Below, piece after piece: positions 8,696 to 15,906 of a DNA stretch of 64,000 nt. Positions within the stretch are counted from its first letter, which is position 1. Each line of letters opens with the position of its first letter. The position numbers and the translations under genes are program-made. Under the pieces are notes generated by a model. That model was not told the DNA's origin. It saw nothing but the letters and a program-made list of their open reading frames with translations, and ran no database searches. The stretch covers positions 51,224 through 115,223 of the forward strand of contig CAYXZR010000001.1 in assembly GCA_964470025.1 (NCBI GenBank), read 5' to 3'. Source of the DNA: CAYXZR01 sp964470025. Its GTDB lineage: Bacteria > Patescibacteriota > Patescibacteriia > Buchananbacterales > UBA6539.

Positions 8696-10105
8696 TTACG
8701 ACTCGGCTGTCAGTGCTTGTTGGGGAATTGATCCACGGAGGAAGTCAAACAACCGACCTTCTTCGTACATCCTGAGGCACTCTTCAGCAAAGCCATGTAA
8801 GCCCTCACTGCTCACACATCGAGATAGTGCTGAAATAATGCCTGGTGTTTTATGCCAGTAAGTATCACTCTTAAACTTCTTGAGCCCAGATTTATGCAAC
8901 TCAAGGAAACTCATGGTATCAGCAACACAGTCGACAAAAAGCGGAAGCATGCCAGTTCCCGACCAGCGATCTATGACAAATACCACATCAGGCACTTCTT
9001 TCTTGAAGCCGATCAGCAGTGGATCAATCAACCTGAGCCAATTAAGGTCAGCCCACTCGTGACTAGCGATATCGTGATACGGCGTCGCGATCACAACATA
9101 GTCAAAGATCTGATTGGCTAGACGGATCGCTTCTACAATCCGCGGAGGCATCAAGTCACGATTACTGTCAAAGCTAGTGATCAGTCGAGTCCGACGATTC
9201 CACATCTGTAACCAGTTGGCAAATTGTTGAGTACCCACCGCATCACAGATATGCTGCAGTGCTACTGATGGGCGAGGGTCTTCACTCTTAGTCGTGTCTT
9301 CAAGTTCTTGCCCTCCCCAATACCAAACGGGAAAAGCAACACTGATTTCTGCAAGTGCATTGACCGGTAGCATGTGTTGCATACTAAGATGTCCACTACT
9401 CTTGAGACTAGTGAGCACTTTACGAAGATTACAGAATGATTCGTACTCTTGCTCTGCAGCTGCTGCCTGGTTCTCCATACCAAGTTCGCGGTACCCAGCA
9501 ATTTGTTCGGTGATTTTTTGCTCCTCCTCAGCAAGATCAGTGCCGTCGTCAAATGTAAAATTGACACCGATCGAGTTGAGAAATGCAAACTGTTGCCGAA
9601 GAAATGCTAGGGCTAGCTCATTAGCAAGGCGAATAGCTTCTGGGCTTCTGTCGAAGTTTCCAGGTTGCGAAATACCGAGGCCAAACTTTTCAAGGCCGGC
9701 AAAGGGTTGGTTGGCAGTAGCCTTAGCAAGCAGCTCAGGATCAATTACTTTGGCTTGACGGTGATAGTCTAGCCGTGTGCTTTGACCGGGAACAGCAAGC
9801 TCAGTTGGCTGAGTCAAAGTAAGTGCCGTGCACTCTTCAGAAAGCACGCGAGCTTTCTCGGTCCGAAACTTCCCTTCGCGCTTTGGATCGGTATTGAGCT
9901 CATCGAACTCAACAACTGTACCAGATTCGAAGGCTTCGGGCACGAAGACATCGCCGTTGGTTGCTACCGCTTCTCCGTCTGCCTTGGTAACATCTGCGAT
10001 ATAGGAAAAGGTTTCGTAAGCAGTCACGATGGTTCCACGGTAGGCTCGACGAGTAGTAGCTCCGTTGCTAGTTGAATTACTTCCACTTTGTGTTGTAAAA
10101 AACAT
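8696..10105 (-). CDS. Uncharacterised 469-aa cytoplasmic protein
   Basis: No signal peptide or TM segment. The first ~95 residues (RGTIVTAYETFSYIADV onward, to FRTEKARVL) resemble a small beta-barrel nucleic-acid-binding (cold-shock/OB-like) module. The rest is mostly helical with Trp-rich patches and no recognised catalytic motif. It is transcribed alone: a consensus promoter lies at 10173-10201 and a clean terminator follows. RBS GGAGAG lies upstream of the ATG. It faces the ABC/AAA cluster convergently, so no shared operon is implied. Function unknown. Confidence 0.7.
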   Translation of the reverse strand: MFFTTQSGSNSTSNGATTRRAYRGTIVTAYETFSYIADVTKADGEAVATNGDVFVPEAFESGTVVEFDELNTDPKREGKFRTEKARVLSEECTALTLTQPTELAVPGQSTRLDYHRQAKVIDPELLAKATANQPFAGLEKFGLGISQPGNFDRSPEAIRLANELALAFLRQQFAFLNSIGVNFTFDDGTDLAEEEQKITEQIAGYRELGMENQAAAAEQEYESFCNLRKVLTSLKSSGHLSMQHMLPVNALAEISVAFPVWYWGGQELEDTTKSEDPRPSVALQHICDAVGTQQFANWLQMWNRRTRLITSFDSNRDLMPPRIVEAIRLANQIFDYVVIATPYHDIASHEWADLNWLRLIDPLLIGFKKEVPDVVFVIDRWSGTGMLPLFVDCVADTMSFLELHKSGLKKFKSDTYWHKTPGIISALSRCVSSEGLHGFAEECLRMYEEGRLFDFLRGSIPQQALTAES

Positions 10106-10172
10106 TTGTTGTCTCTCCAGACAGTCAGATTTGAGAAGTATCAGACTTCTCTTGTGCGATAAAGCACATTAA

Positions 10173-10201
10173 AATATATCATAAATAGCTATAATTGTCA
10201 A
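10173..10201 (-). promoter_or_regulatory. Sigma70-type promoter for 8696-10105
   Basis: On the minus strand, TTGACA (10196-10201), 17-bp spacer, TATATT (10173-10178), about 70 nt before the start codon. Confidence 0.8.
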
Positions 10202-10254
10202 TGATTACTATTGCGATATTTTTACAGTTTTGTTATTATTTGACCACTCTTTAT

Positions 10255-10331
10255 GGGTGCGTAGCTCAGTTGGTTAGAGCGCCACATTGACATTGTGGAG
10301 GTCCGTGGTTCAAATCCACGCGTACCCACCA
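10255..10331 (+). tRNA. tRNA-Val (GAC)
   Basis: Seven-bp acceptor stem GGGTGCG/CGTACCC with one G-U pair. The anticodon stem CCACA/TGTGG holds loop TTGACAT, anticodon GAC. The T-arm CGTGG/CCACG holds TTCAAAT. CCA is encoded. Confidence 0.95.
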
Positions 10332-10358
10332 AAAAATATTTTGCGACAAATAATTTAG

Positions 10359-10368
10359 CTAAATTTAG
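10359..10368. repeat. CTAAATTTAG palindrome, copy 1
   Basis: Ten-bp palindrome (12 bp as GCTAAATTTAGC) between the two tRNA genes. The same 10-mer recurs in four other intergenic spots (11200, 26347, 48275, 63105). Confidence 0.5.
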
Positions 10369-10385
10369 CTATTTTTTAATACTTA

Positions 10386-10462
10386 GGGCCCTTGGCGCAG
10401 TTGGCTAGCGCGCCTCCATGGCATGGAGGAGGTCATGGGTTCAAATCCCATAGGGTCCACCA
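10386..10462 (+). tRNA. tRNA-Ala (GGC)
   Basis: Acceptor GGGCCCT/AGGGTCC contains the G3:U70 wobble that identifies alanine tRNAs. The anticodon stem CCTCC/GGAGG holds loop ATGGCAT, anticodon GGC. CCA is encoded. Confidence 0.95.
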
Positions 10463-10520
10463 TCTGATTAACTGATACTAAATAGCTCACAAAGCTATTT
10501 TTATATTTAACTATGATTTA

Positions 10521-10549
10521 TTGACATTATTATAGAAATATGCTATAAT
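10521..10549 (+). promoter_or_regulatory. Perfect consensus promoter
   Basis: TTGACA (10521-10526), 17-bp spacer, TATAAT (10544-10549): both boxes match consensus fully, the best promoter in the window. It predicts high expression of the gene at 10699. Confidence 0.88.
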
Positions 10550-10591
10550 ACTGTATTAGTTCCTTTTAGCTAAATTACTTATAAATAGGGA

Positions 10592-10643
10592 TAGCCAGAG
10601 CCACAAGGCACCTTGTAATTAAGGCGTTTTCTGGCTCTGGCTA
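10592..10643 (+). promoter_or_regulatory. Long leader hairpin upstream of 10699
   Basis: A 12-bp perfect stem (TAGCCAGAGCCA with TGGCTCTGGCTA) encloses a smaller CAAGG/CCTTG hairpin in the ~140-nt leader. No U-run follows, so it is more likely an mRNA stabiliser or translational control element than a terminator. Confidence 0.6.
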
Positions 10644-10698
10644 CCTCAGCAGGCATTATCACAATCCAACCGACTTACCAGGTACAAGGAGCAGGATC

Positions 10699-11136
10699 AT
10701 GACAGCAAACAGCCAAACTTCGAGCACTATTATCATCGACTGCGATACAGACCCAATGGTTCCCGACGGCTGGAGCGTGGAAGAACACCAGAAAGGCGGT
10801 TCGCTTGAGTGGACTCCCGATAAGGTTGCGCTCTATGTATCTGAGCAGCAAAAGGGCGACAAGTTGATTGAGGGCAACAAGCTCCGCAAAGAGCTGAAAG
10901 GCAAGCCCGTGTTTAATGTCTGCCTCCTTGATTACCTACTCGCCCATCCACACCTCATCCCCGAGGAATGGAAGAGTAAGGCCATCTTTTTCTGGGGAAC
11001 GATTTACCGTCACTCGGATGGCAACCTGCGTGTCCCTTGCCTTCTCCGGTACGGCGACAGGTGGGACTGTATGTACTGTGGGCTTGGCCGCAATTTCCGT
11101 AACTTCGACCCTGATGCGGTGTCGGCAAGTAACTAA
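10699..11136 (+). CDS. Small CPR-type protein with FFWGTIYR core
   Basis: 145 aa, soluble, no signal peptide. The central and C-terminal parts (LLAHPHLIPEEWKSK, FFWGTIYRHSDGNLRVPCL, WDCMYCGLG) resemble a family I associate from memory with CPR genomes, where the same IPEEWK and FFWGTIY blocks recur in short proteins. No biochemical function is known to me. AAGGAG lies 8 nt before the ATG. With a perfect promoter, a long leader hairpin and its own terminator, it is probably an abundant, monocistronic product. Confidence 0.75.
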   Translation: MTANSQTSSTIIIDCDTDPMVPDGWSVEEHQKGGSLEWTPDKVALYVSEQQKGDKLIEGNKLRKELKGKPVFNVCLLDYLLAHPHLIPEEWKSKAIFFWGTIYRHSDGNLRVPCLLRYGDRWDCMYCGLGRNFRNFDPDAVSASN

Positions 11137-11160
11137 GCTTTCCAATTCGTACATTCATCA

Positions 11161-11196
11161 ACCCACGCTGGTTTTATACTAGCGTGGGTCATTTTT
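11161..11196 (+). terminator. Terminator of 10699-11136
   Basis: Nine-bp stem ACCCACGCT/AGCGTGGGT followed by CATTTTTT. Confidence 0.85.
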
Positions 11197-11199
11197 TAT

Positions 11200-11209
11200 C
11201 TAAATTTAG
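11200..11209. repeat. CTAAATTTAG palindrome, copy 2
   Basis: Lies between two convergent terminators. Identical 10-mer to the copies at 10359, 26347, 48275 and 63105. Confidence 0.5.
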
Positions 11210-11211
11210 CT

Positions 11212-11241
11212 AAAAAAAACTCGTCAGTTTGACGAGTTATA
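11212..11241 (-). terminator. Terminator overlapping the stop of 11224-11481
   Basis: On the minus strand, AACTCGTCA pairs with TGACGAGTT and is followed by a T-run. The stop codon lies inside the stem. Confidence 0.75.
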
Positions 11242-11481
11242 TTTGTGTGACCGAAAGAGCAGCTCAAAGGCATAGAAAACAAAATAGACAGCCAGGACAC
11301 TCCCCAGAATAACTCGCCATGATAGCAAATGATGAATTGAGTGCGAAGACTCAATCGCAAAACAGAGTGGAACTATTGCCATGCTTGCAAGTGCCAGGAG
11401 GGCAAATGTAACTTCGAATATCTTGTTTGTTTTGTAAAGAGCTATGAATCCATCTTCAAAACGAAGAAGAGTCGCTTTCAT
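11224..11481 (-). CDS. Small two-TM membrane protein
   Basis: 85 aa with two hydrophobic helices (about residues 22-43 and 55-75: FALLALASMAIVPLCFAI and VILGSVLAVYFVFYAFELLF) and a basic C-terminus. RBS AAAGGAG lies upstream of the ATG, and a TTGACA with a TATACT-like box lies about 50 nt upstream on the minus strand. Monocistronic. Function unknown. Confidence 0.7.
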   Translation of the reverse strand: MKATLLRFEDGFIALYKTNKIFEVTFALLALASMAIVPLCFAIESSHSIHHLLSWRVILGSVLAVYFVFYAFELLFRSHKYNSSN

Positions 11482-11548
11482 AAAATTCTCCTTTGATAGT
11501 GAAAGTGCTAGATAGTATATTACTTTTTATAAACCTGTCAATGGTCTA

Positions 11549-11564
11549 TGTTTCACGTGAAACA
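11549..11564. promoter_or_regulatory. parS-like centromere site 1
   Basis: TGTTTCACGTGAAACA is a perfect 16-bp palindrome and matches the broadly conserved bacterial parS consensus TGTTNCACGTGAAACA. It is intergenic. ParB would bind here. No parA or parB gene is in the window. Confidence 0.88.
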
Positions 11565-11585
11565 TTTGCGTGGCAAACATAACTG

Positions 11586-12308
11586 CTACTCCTCTGCACT
11601 AACCCATGCCATTTCAATCAAACCATAATACGCCTCATAGACCGCCTTATCATCAATAACCATAACATGAGAGCTTGTGCCCACGGAGAATATATATACT
11701 TTGTTATTGCTTATAACAGTAAAAGTATCCTTTGGAGCATTGTAATGTCGTGATTCATAGTTATCGCTGAGATTTTTAAAGTTACCTTTCTCATACTCGG
11801 TATTTCCTAGTAAATCTTTTAAACTTACTCCCCTGTCTTTAAACACGCCAACCAAGCTATGCTGATCGAACTCTGTGGTTTTTTGAAATGAATACATATC
11901 TCCAAACCGATAAATGCTTCCATAAGCTCCCGAGACCATCTCTTTATATATGTTTTTAACTGCATCTATCCCCTTTTGAATTTTAATTGAAGGGATACTT
12001 GGATCATTTTTATATATTGTAAGCAGCGAAGGCATTACTCGTTCGAGCAATGCTCTTTTCTGATTCATCATTTCTATAAGTCGAGCAGGACTGTTTGGTT
12101 TATACAGCGTGGTTTTACTAGCGCTAACCTTATTTACGAGCTTATTTTTTTCTAGCTGATCAAGAATTACATAGACTGTAGTTCGTTTTATGTCTGCTTT
12201 TTTTGACAGCTCAAGAACAGTTGCTTGTTGTAACTGAAGCAATGCAAGATATATTTTTGATTCTTTTTCATCAAGTCCTGATTGTGCAAGCGCGTTTGCG
12301 ACATTCAT
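11586..12308 (-). CDS. TrmB-family transcriptional regulator
   Basis: 240 aa. The N-terminal winged helix (about residues 1-75: LDEKESKIYLALLQLQQATV, then KRTTVYVILDQLEKNKLV) is typical of TrmB. A middle helical linker follows (ARLIEMMNQKRALLERVMP). The C-terminal domain (about 105-240) lacks an obvious sugar-binding signature. Upstream lie two identical TGTCAA-T5-TTGACA dyads, well placed for autoregulation. It is flanked by two parS-like sites. CPR genomes often carry such regulators of unknown ligand. Confidence 0.85.
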   Translation of the reverse strand: MNVANALAQSGLDEKESKIYLALLQLQQATVLELSKKADIKRTTVYVILDQLEKNKLVNKVSASKTTLYKPNSPARLIEMMNQKRALLERVMPSLLTIYKNDPSIPSIKIQKGIDAVKNIYKEMVSGAYGSIYRFGDMYSFQKTTEFDQHSLVGVFKDRGVSLKDLLGNTEYEKGNFKNLSDNYESRHYNAPKDTFTVISNNKVYIFSVGTSSHVMVIDDKAVYEAYYGLIEMAWVSAEE

Positions 12309-12343
12309 ATTTGTGCTACAACCTTATTCTTATCTATTTTATA

Positions 12344-12360
12344 TGTCAATTTTTTTGACA
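12344..12360. promoter_or_regulatory. Operator dyad 1 upstream of the TrmB-like gene
   Basis: TGTCAATTTTTTTGACA: 6-bp arms TGTCAA/TTGACA around five T. On the minus strand the arm also supplies a TTGACA -35 box before the regulator. Identical to the copy at 12408. Confidence 0.7.
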
Positions 12361-12407
12361 TCTTGATTTTTTAATGTTCTTTTTTACCTTTTTTACTACT
12401 TATTATG

Positions 12408-12424
12408 TGTCAATTTTTTTGACA
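12408..12424. promoter_or_regulatory. Operator dyad 2 upstream of the TrmB-like gene
   Basis: The second identical 17-bp TGTCAATTTTTTTGACA lies 64 bp from the first, about six helical turns apart, compatible with looping or cooperative binding. Confidence 0.65.
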
Positions 12425-12446
12425 TACTAATATTAAACAAAAAAAT

Positions 12447-12462
12447 TGTTCCACGTGGAACA
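12447..12462. promoter_or_regulatory. parS-like centromere site 2
   Basis: TGTTCCACGTGGAACA is a perfect palindrome matching parS with the C/G variant in both arms. The symmetry extends outward with AAAT/ATTT. It lies 898 bp from site 1. Confidence 0.82.
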
Positions 12463-12480
12463 ATTTATAGTCACTTAAAT

Positions 12481-12510
12481 AAAATAAAAGGAGTCAGCTT
12501 CTGACTCTTT
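12481..12510 (-). terminator. Terminator of 12533-12769
   Basis: On the minus strand, AGTCAG and CTGACT form the core of a stem extended by A/T pairs and followed by a T-rich tail (TTTTATTTT). Confidence 0.7.
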
Positions 12511-12532
12511 TAAAGATCTACTACTTACCGCT

Positions 12533-12769
12533 TTATTGATTTGATGGACTGCCGATCAGGAAGCACTCATCCCCTGACTCATCAACTGCAGTGTCTCCAT
12601 CATGGAAAAATCTAAGGCCTAGCTTCTCTACAACTTCTCTCGAAACAACCGATCTGTGTCTGTAGGTGACATCTCCGAATTCGGTACCGTTTTTGGTGTC
12701 TGCAAGAATACTTTGTTCTGTGACGCCGACAAAGTAGTCAACTTGCGAGTTTGGACGAACAAACTGCAT
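12533..12769 (-). CDS. Small hypothetical cytoplasmic protein
   Basis: 78 aa when started at ATG 12769, preceded by AAAGGAG. An upstream TTG at 12838 is inside the -35 box and is rejected as the start. No signal, TM or known motif, and the C-terminus is acidic (DGDTAVDESGDE). Monocistronic, with promoter TTGACA (12833-12838), 17 bp, TATTTT (12810-12815). Function unknown. Confidence 0.6.
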   Translation of the reverse strand: MQFVRPNSQVDYFVGVTEQSILADTKNGTEFGDVTYRHRSVVSREVVEKLGLRFFHDGDTAVDESGDECFLIGSPSNQ

Positions 12770-12809
12770 AATAACTATTTTTCTACTCCTTTTCACTAGA
12801 ATTCTACTT

Positions 12810-12838
12810 AAAATAGCATATTTTCTTGCTTTTGTCAA
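12810..12838 (-). promoter_or_regulatory. Promoter for 12533-12769
   Basis: TTGACA, 17-bp spacer, TATTTT on the minus strand. This position fixes the downstream ATG at 12769 as the start. Confidence 0.65.
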
Positions 12839-12854
12839 TTATATAACACTTTAG

Positions 12855-12896
12855 TTGACAATTGTACATATATACTCTATACTAGTATATAGTATA
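12855..12896 (+). promoter_or_regulatory. Promoter with overlapping operator for the csoR-like/trxAB operon
   Basis: TTGACA (12855-12860), 17-bp spacer, TATACT (12878-12883). A 26-bp inverted repeat with one mismatch (12871-12896, centred on CTAG) covers the -10 box, where a repressor would block polymerase. It lacks the GC-rich centre of copper-type CsoR operators. Confidence 0.7.
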
Positions 12897-12918
12897 TTTA
12901 CTTTTAAACTATAATAAT

Positions 12919-13152
12919 ATGACAGAAAAGCAAAGCTCTGAAGTTTCGCATCTCAATAGGCTTTGTGGACAGCTGGGATGTATCCAGAAAATGCTTGATG
13001 ATAAGGAGCCGCTTGATAAAGTGCTACAGCAAATTGAGGCAGTACGCGGAAGTCTAAAATCATTTGAGAAGAAGCTCATAGAGCAGCGTATTGAGACAAT
13101 AGAGGATAGCGAACTTAAGCGTTCACTGGATTATCTTTTAAAAATTAGTTAA
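12919..13152 (+). CDS. CsoR/FrmR (DUF156)-like repressor without the metal ligands
   Basis: 77 aa, all-helical. HLNRLCGQLGCIQKMLDDKE and VLQQIEAVRGSLKSFEKKL align by eye with the CsoR fold (RLxRIEGQVRGIxxM, then LTQISAVxxAL). The canonical Cys-His-Cys metal site is absent: the positions read Leu (EPL), Arg (EQR) and Ile. Instead two cysteines, C16 and C21, lie in helix 1. It is the first gene of an operon with trxA and trxB (33-nt gap), and an inverted repeat covers the promoter. The neighbours suggest a thiol or persulfide sensor, which is inference. Confidence 0.65.
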   Translation: MTEKQSSEVSHLNRLCGQLGCIQKMLDDKEPLDKVLQQIEAVRGSLKSFEKKLIEQRIETIEDSELKRSLDYLLKIS

Positions 13153-13185
13153 CATAACACTACTAAAATAAATAATTATATTCAT

Positions 13186-13509
13186 ATGGCAGAATTAACT
13201 TTCAACGACGACAACTTTGCTGCTGAAGTTGAGCAATCAGCAGAACCAGTACTTGTAGATTTTTGGGCACCATGGTGCGGACCATGTCAGATGCAAGGTC
13301 CAATTATTGAAGAGCTTGCAAAAGATATGGAAGGAAAAACAGTAAAAATTGGTAAGCTTAATGTAGACGAAGCACAAGCTTCAGCAAGTAAACTTGGGGT
13401 GTTAAGTATCCCTACACTTATTATCTTTAAAGATGGTAAAGAGGTAGAGCGACTTGTTGGTGTGCAGACAAAAGAAATTCTTACTGAGAAACTCTCTGCA
13501 TTACTGTAA
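13186..13509 (+). CDS. trxA: Thioredoxin
   Basis: 107 aa, the usual length. The active site WCGPC sits at FWAPWCGPCQMQGP, with the cis-proline at SIPTLIIFKDGK. It reduces cytoplasmic protein disulfides and is recharged by the reductase encoded 2 nt downstream. It shares a promoter and operator with the CsoR-like gene. Confidence 0.97.
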   Translation: MAELTFNDDNFAAEVEQSAEPVLVDFWAPWCGPCQMQGPIIEELAKDMEGKTVKIGKLNVDEAQASASKLGVLSIPTLIIFKDGKEVERLVGVQTKEILTEKLSALL

Positions 13510-13511
13510 GT

Positions 13512-14456
13512 ATGTCTGACTCAGTAGCAAAAGTAATTATTGTTGGTTCAGGACCAGCAGGATATACTGCAGCTATTTATGCTGCACGTGCAGAGCTACA
13601 ACCAGTTTTGTTTGAAGGTGTAAATGCTGGTGGACAGCCTGGTGGACAGCTCATGATGACAACAGAAGTTGAAAACTTTCCAGGATTTCCAGACGGAATA
13701 ATGGGACCACAGTTAATGATGGAAATGAAAAAACAAGCAGAGCGCTTTAAAACAAACATTATCAGTAAAGATGTTACAAAAGTAGATTTCTCAAGTAAAC
13801 CGCTTAAAGTATATGCTGGAGAAGAGGAGTACCAAGCAGAATCAGTTATTATTGCTACAGGTGCCGCAACAAAATGGTTAAACATCGAATCAGAAACAAA
13901 GCTACGTGGGTATGGAGTATCATCATGTGCAACATGTGATGGCGCTTTCTTTAAAGATAAAAAAATTATCGTAGTTGGTGGGGGAGACTCAGCAATGGAA
14001 GAAGCACTGTTTTTAACACGTTTTGCATCTCATGTTACAGTTGTACATCGACGTGATGAGTTTCGTGCTTCCAAAATCATGCAAGAGCGTGTACTTAACC
14101 ACGAAAAAATTTCTGTTGAATGGAATAGTGAAGTTGTTGAAATAAAAGATGTGTCGCAAAACAAAGTTACTGGAGTTGTTCTTAAGAATATAGAAGATGG
14201 TTCTACCAAAGAAATAGAAGCCGGCGGTGTGTTTGTAGCGATTGGTCACAAACCTAACACCGATTTTCTTAAAGGCTCGCTTGAACTTGATGATAAAGGG
14301 TATATAAAAGTAGGTAAGGGAAGCACTACAAATGTTGAAGGTGTATTTGCTGCCGGAGACGTACACGACTTTACCTACCGTCAGGCAATTACTGCAGCGG
14401 CGGCAGGCTGCAAAGCAGCACTTGATGCTGAACGCTATTTAGCAGAGCACGAATAA
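13512..14456 (+). CDS. trxB: Thioredoxin reductase
   Basis: 314 aa, the usual length. FAD-binding GSGPAGYTAAIYAARA at the N-terminus, redox motif CATC (SSCATCDGAFF), NADPH-binding GGGDSAMEEALFL, and the C-terminal FAD motif GVFAAGDVHD are all present. It passes electrons from NADPH to TrxA. It starts 2 nt after the trxA stop. Confidence 0.97.
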   Translation: MSDSVAKVIIVGSGPAGYTAAIYAARAELQPVLFEGVNAGGQPGGQLMMTTEVENFPGFPDGIMGPQLMMEMKKQAERFKTNIISKDVTKVDFSSKPLKVYAGEEEYQAESVIIATGAATKWLNIESETKLRGYGVSSCATCDGAFFKDKKIIVVGGGDSAMEEALFLTRFASHVTVVHRRDEFRASKIMQERVLNHEKISVEWNSEVVEIKDVSQNKVTGVVLKNIEDGSTKEIEAGGVFVAIGHKPNTDFLKGSLELDDKGYIKVGKGSTTNVEGVFAAGDVHDFTYRQAITAAAAGCKAALDAERYLAEHE

Positions 14457-14479
14457 ACATAGTTATTAGCAGCACTACA

Positions 14480-14504
14480 AACCCCGGTCATGCCGGGGTT
14501 TTTT
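14480..14504. terminator. Bidirectional terminator between trxB and hlyIII
   Basis: AACCCCGG/CCGGGGTT stem followed by T-run on the plus strand. The minus-strand gene ends beside it. Confidence 0.88.
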
Positions 14505-15156
14505 ATATCTTACTAATATGTGCAAACATCAACCAAAAGTGACTAAAGCTACCGAGCATGACAAACAAATGCCACACTTCGTGATAGCCAAATGAGTACT
14601 TGCTTTGTCTCGTTTCACTGAGCGCAAAAAATATTGAACCAACTGTATAAAAAACTCCACCAAGCACGAGCCAGAGCATTGCCTCAAAGCCTAACCACTG
14701 TCGCAGTGGAATAATTGCAATGGTAATCAGCCAACCCATAAGGATATACAGCGCAAGTGAAATACGTTCAAACATAACACCGCTAATTTTTAAAATAAAG
14801 CCAATGGTGGCAAGCCCCCAAATTACTCCAAATAAACTCCAACCCCAGCCGCGAAAAGGAATTGCAAGACAGATCGGCGTGTAGGTGCCTGCTATTAGTA
14901 GATAGATCATCGCATGATCAAGTCGCTTAAGGATTTCCTTGCTTCTGGTTTGTTTTGGCAAGAAGTGATACACGGCACTAGCACTGTACAGCAAGATTAA
15001 GCTCGTTCCAAAGATACTAAACCCAACCACATGTGGTGCACGGCCGTAAAGTGCACCAAATACTACCATAAGCACGAGACCAGCAACAGAAAGTACCGCA
15101 CCAGCTGAATGTGTAAGTGAGCTCCAGGGCTCATTGTCTCTTTTCATCTTTTTCAT
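14503..15156 (-). CDS. Hemolysin III / TrhA family membrane protein
   Basis: 217 aa with seven predicted TM helices. Family signatures: SLTHSAGAVLS with an early histidine, SASAVYHFLP, LDHAMIYLLIAGTYTP, and HEVWHLFVMLGSFSHF near the C-terminus. The conserved His/Asp set resembles the zinc-binding hydrolase-like PAQR/TrhA core. Bacterial members influence membrane fluidity, and the old name hemolysin does not imply toxicity. Monocistronic. Confidence 0.92.
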   Translation of the reverse strand: MKKMKRDNEPWSSLTHSAGAVLSVAGLVLMVVFGALYGRAPHVVGFSIFGTSLILLYSASAVYHFLPKQTRSKEILKRLDHAMIYLLIAGTYTPICLAIPFRGWGWSLFGVIWGLATIGFILKISGVMFERISLALYILMGWLITIAIIPLRQWLGFEAMLWLVLGGVFYTVGSIFFALSETRQSKYSFGYHEVWHLFVMLGSFSHFWLMFAHISKI

Positions 15157-15224
15157 ATATTTACTAATGTTATACTATAGTACTTTTTATTTTTTTGCTA
15201 TTAAATAGTATACTAAGTGTACTT

Positions 15225-15849
15225 ATGATTTTCCCAAACATTCGAAAAGAAAAAAGACTTTGGCGCAAAGGCTACCACCATGTAGCTGGAGTTGATGAAG
15301 CCGGCAGAGGATCTTGGGCTGGACCTATAGTTGCAGCGGCTGTTGTGCTTGATCCGAAACGACCTATCAGTGGTCTTAAGGATTCAAAGAAGCTTCGTGC
15401 TCCGCAGCGAAAAGAATTATTAAAAGAAATTGAATCAAAGGCACTGTGCNNNNNNNNNNTGGCAAATTGGTGTTTGCAGTAGTAAGTATATTGATCATCA
15501 TGGTCTTACCAACGCCAACGTTACTGCGATGCTTCGAAGTATTGAATCCCTACCAATACGCGCTAGTTATGTTTTAGCTGATGGAATCATTGCACGTGAC
15601 ATGCCAGTACCATGTGAAAATATTATAGATGGTGATGCAAAAGTTACCTCAATTGCAGCTGCTTCAGTTGTGGCAAAAGTAATTAGAGATGAAATTATGG
15701 ATTACCTTGATGAGCATTATCCCGTATATGGTTTCAAACAACATAAAGGATATGGTACAGCACACCATCATCACATGCTTTCAGTTCATGGCCCTTGTGA
15801 TATTCACCGCTACTCATTTGAACCAATTCAAAACTTTTTGCGTCGTTAG
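15225..15849 (+). CDS. rnhB: Ribonuclease HII, interrupted by a scaffold gap
   Basis: The N-terminal part has the catalytic [12 protein letters not shown]. After the gap, LADG and [21 protein letters not shown] supply the other acidic residues, and the C-terminus [19 protein letters not shown] is typical. The frame changes by one across the ten N, so the real gap length must be a multiple of three. Comparison with the usual KAIAYAIGVAS region suggests only one or a few codons are missing. It removes ribonucleotides and RNA primers from DNA. The gene is probably intact in the organism. Confidence 0.92.
15450..15459. other. Scaffold gap (10 N) inside rnhB
   Basis: Ten N of unknown true length. 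Codon phase before and after requires a length divisible by three. Confidence 0.95.
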
Positions 15850-15906
15850 AGATTATCACGCAGCATCATACTGTGGTATTGCGTAATAATATCTAATAGA
15901 CACCAT

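Noticed and set aside
9294..9758. Plus-strand open frames of 80-150 codons opposite the 8696-10105 gene
   Set aside because: They are Ser/Arg/Cys-rich antisense shadows without RBS or family features.
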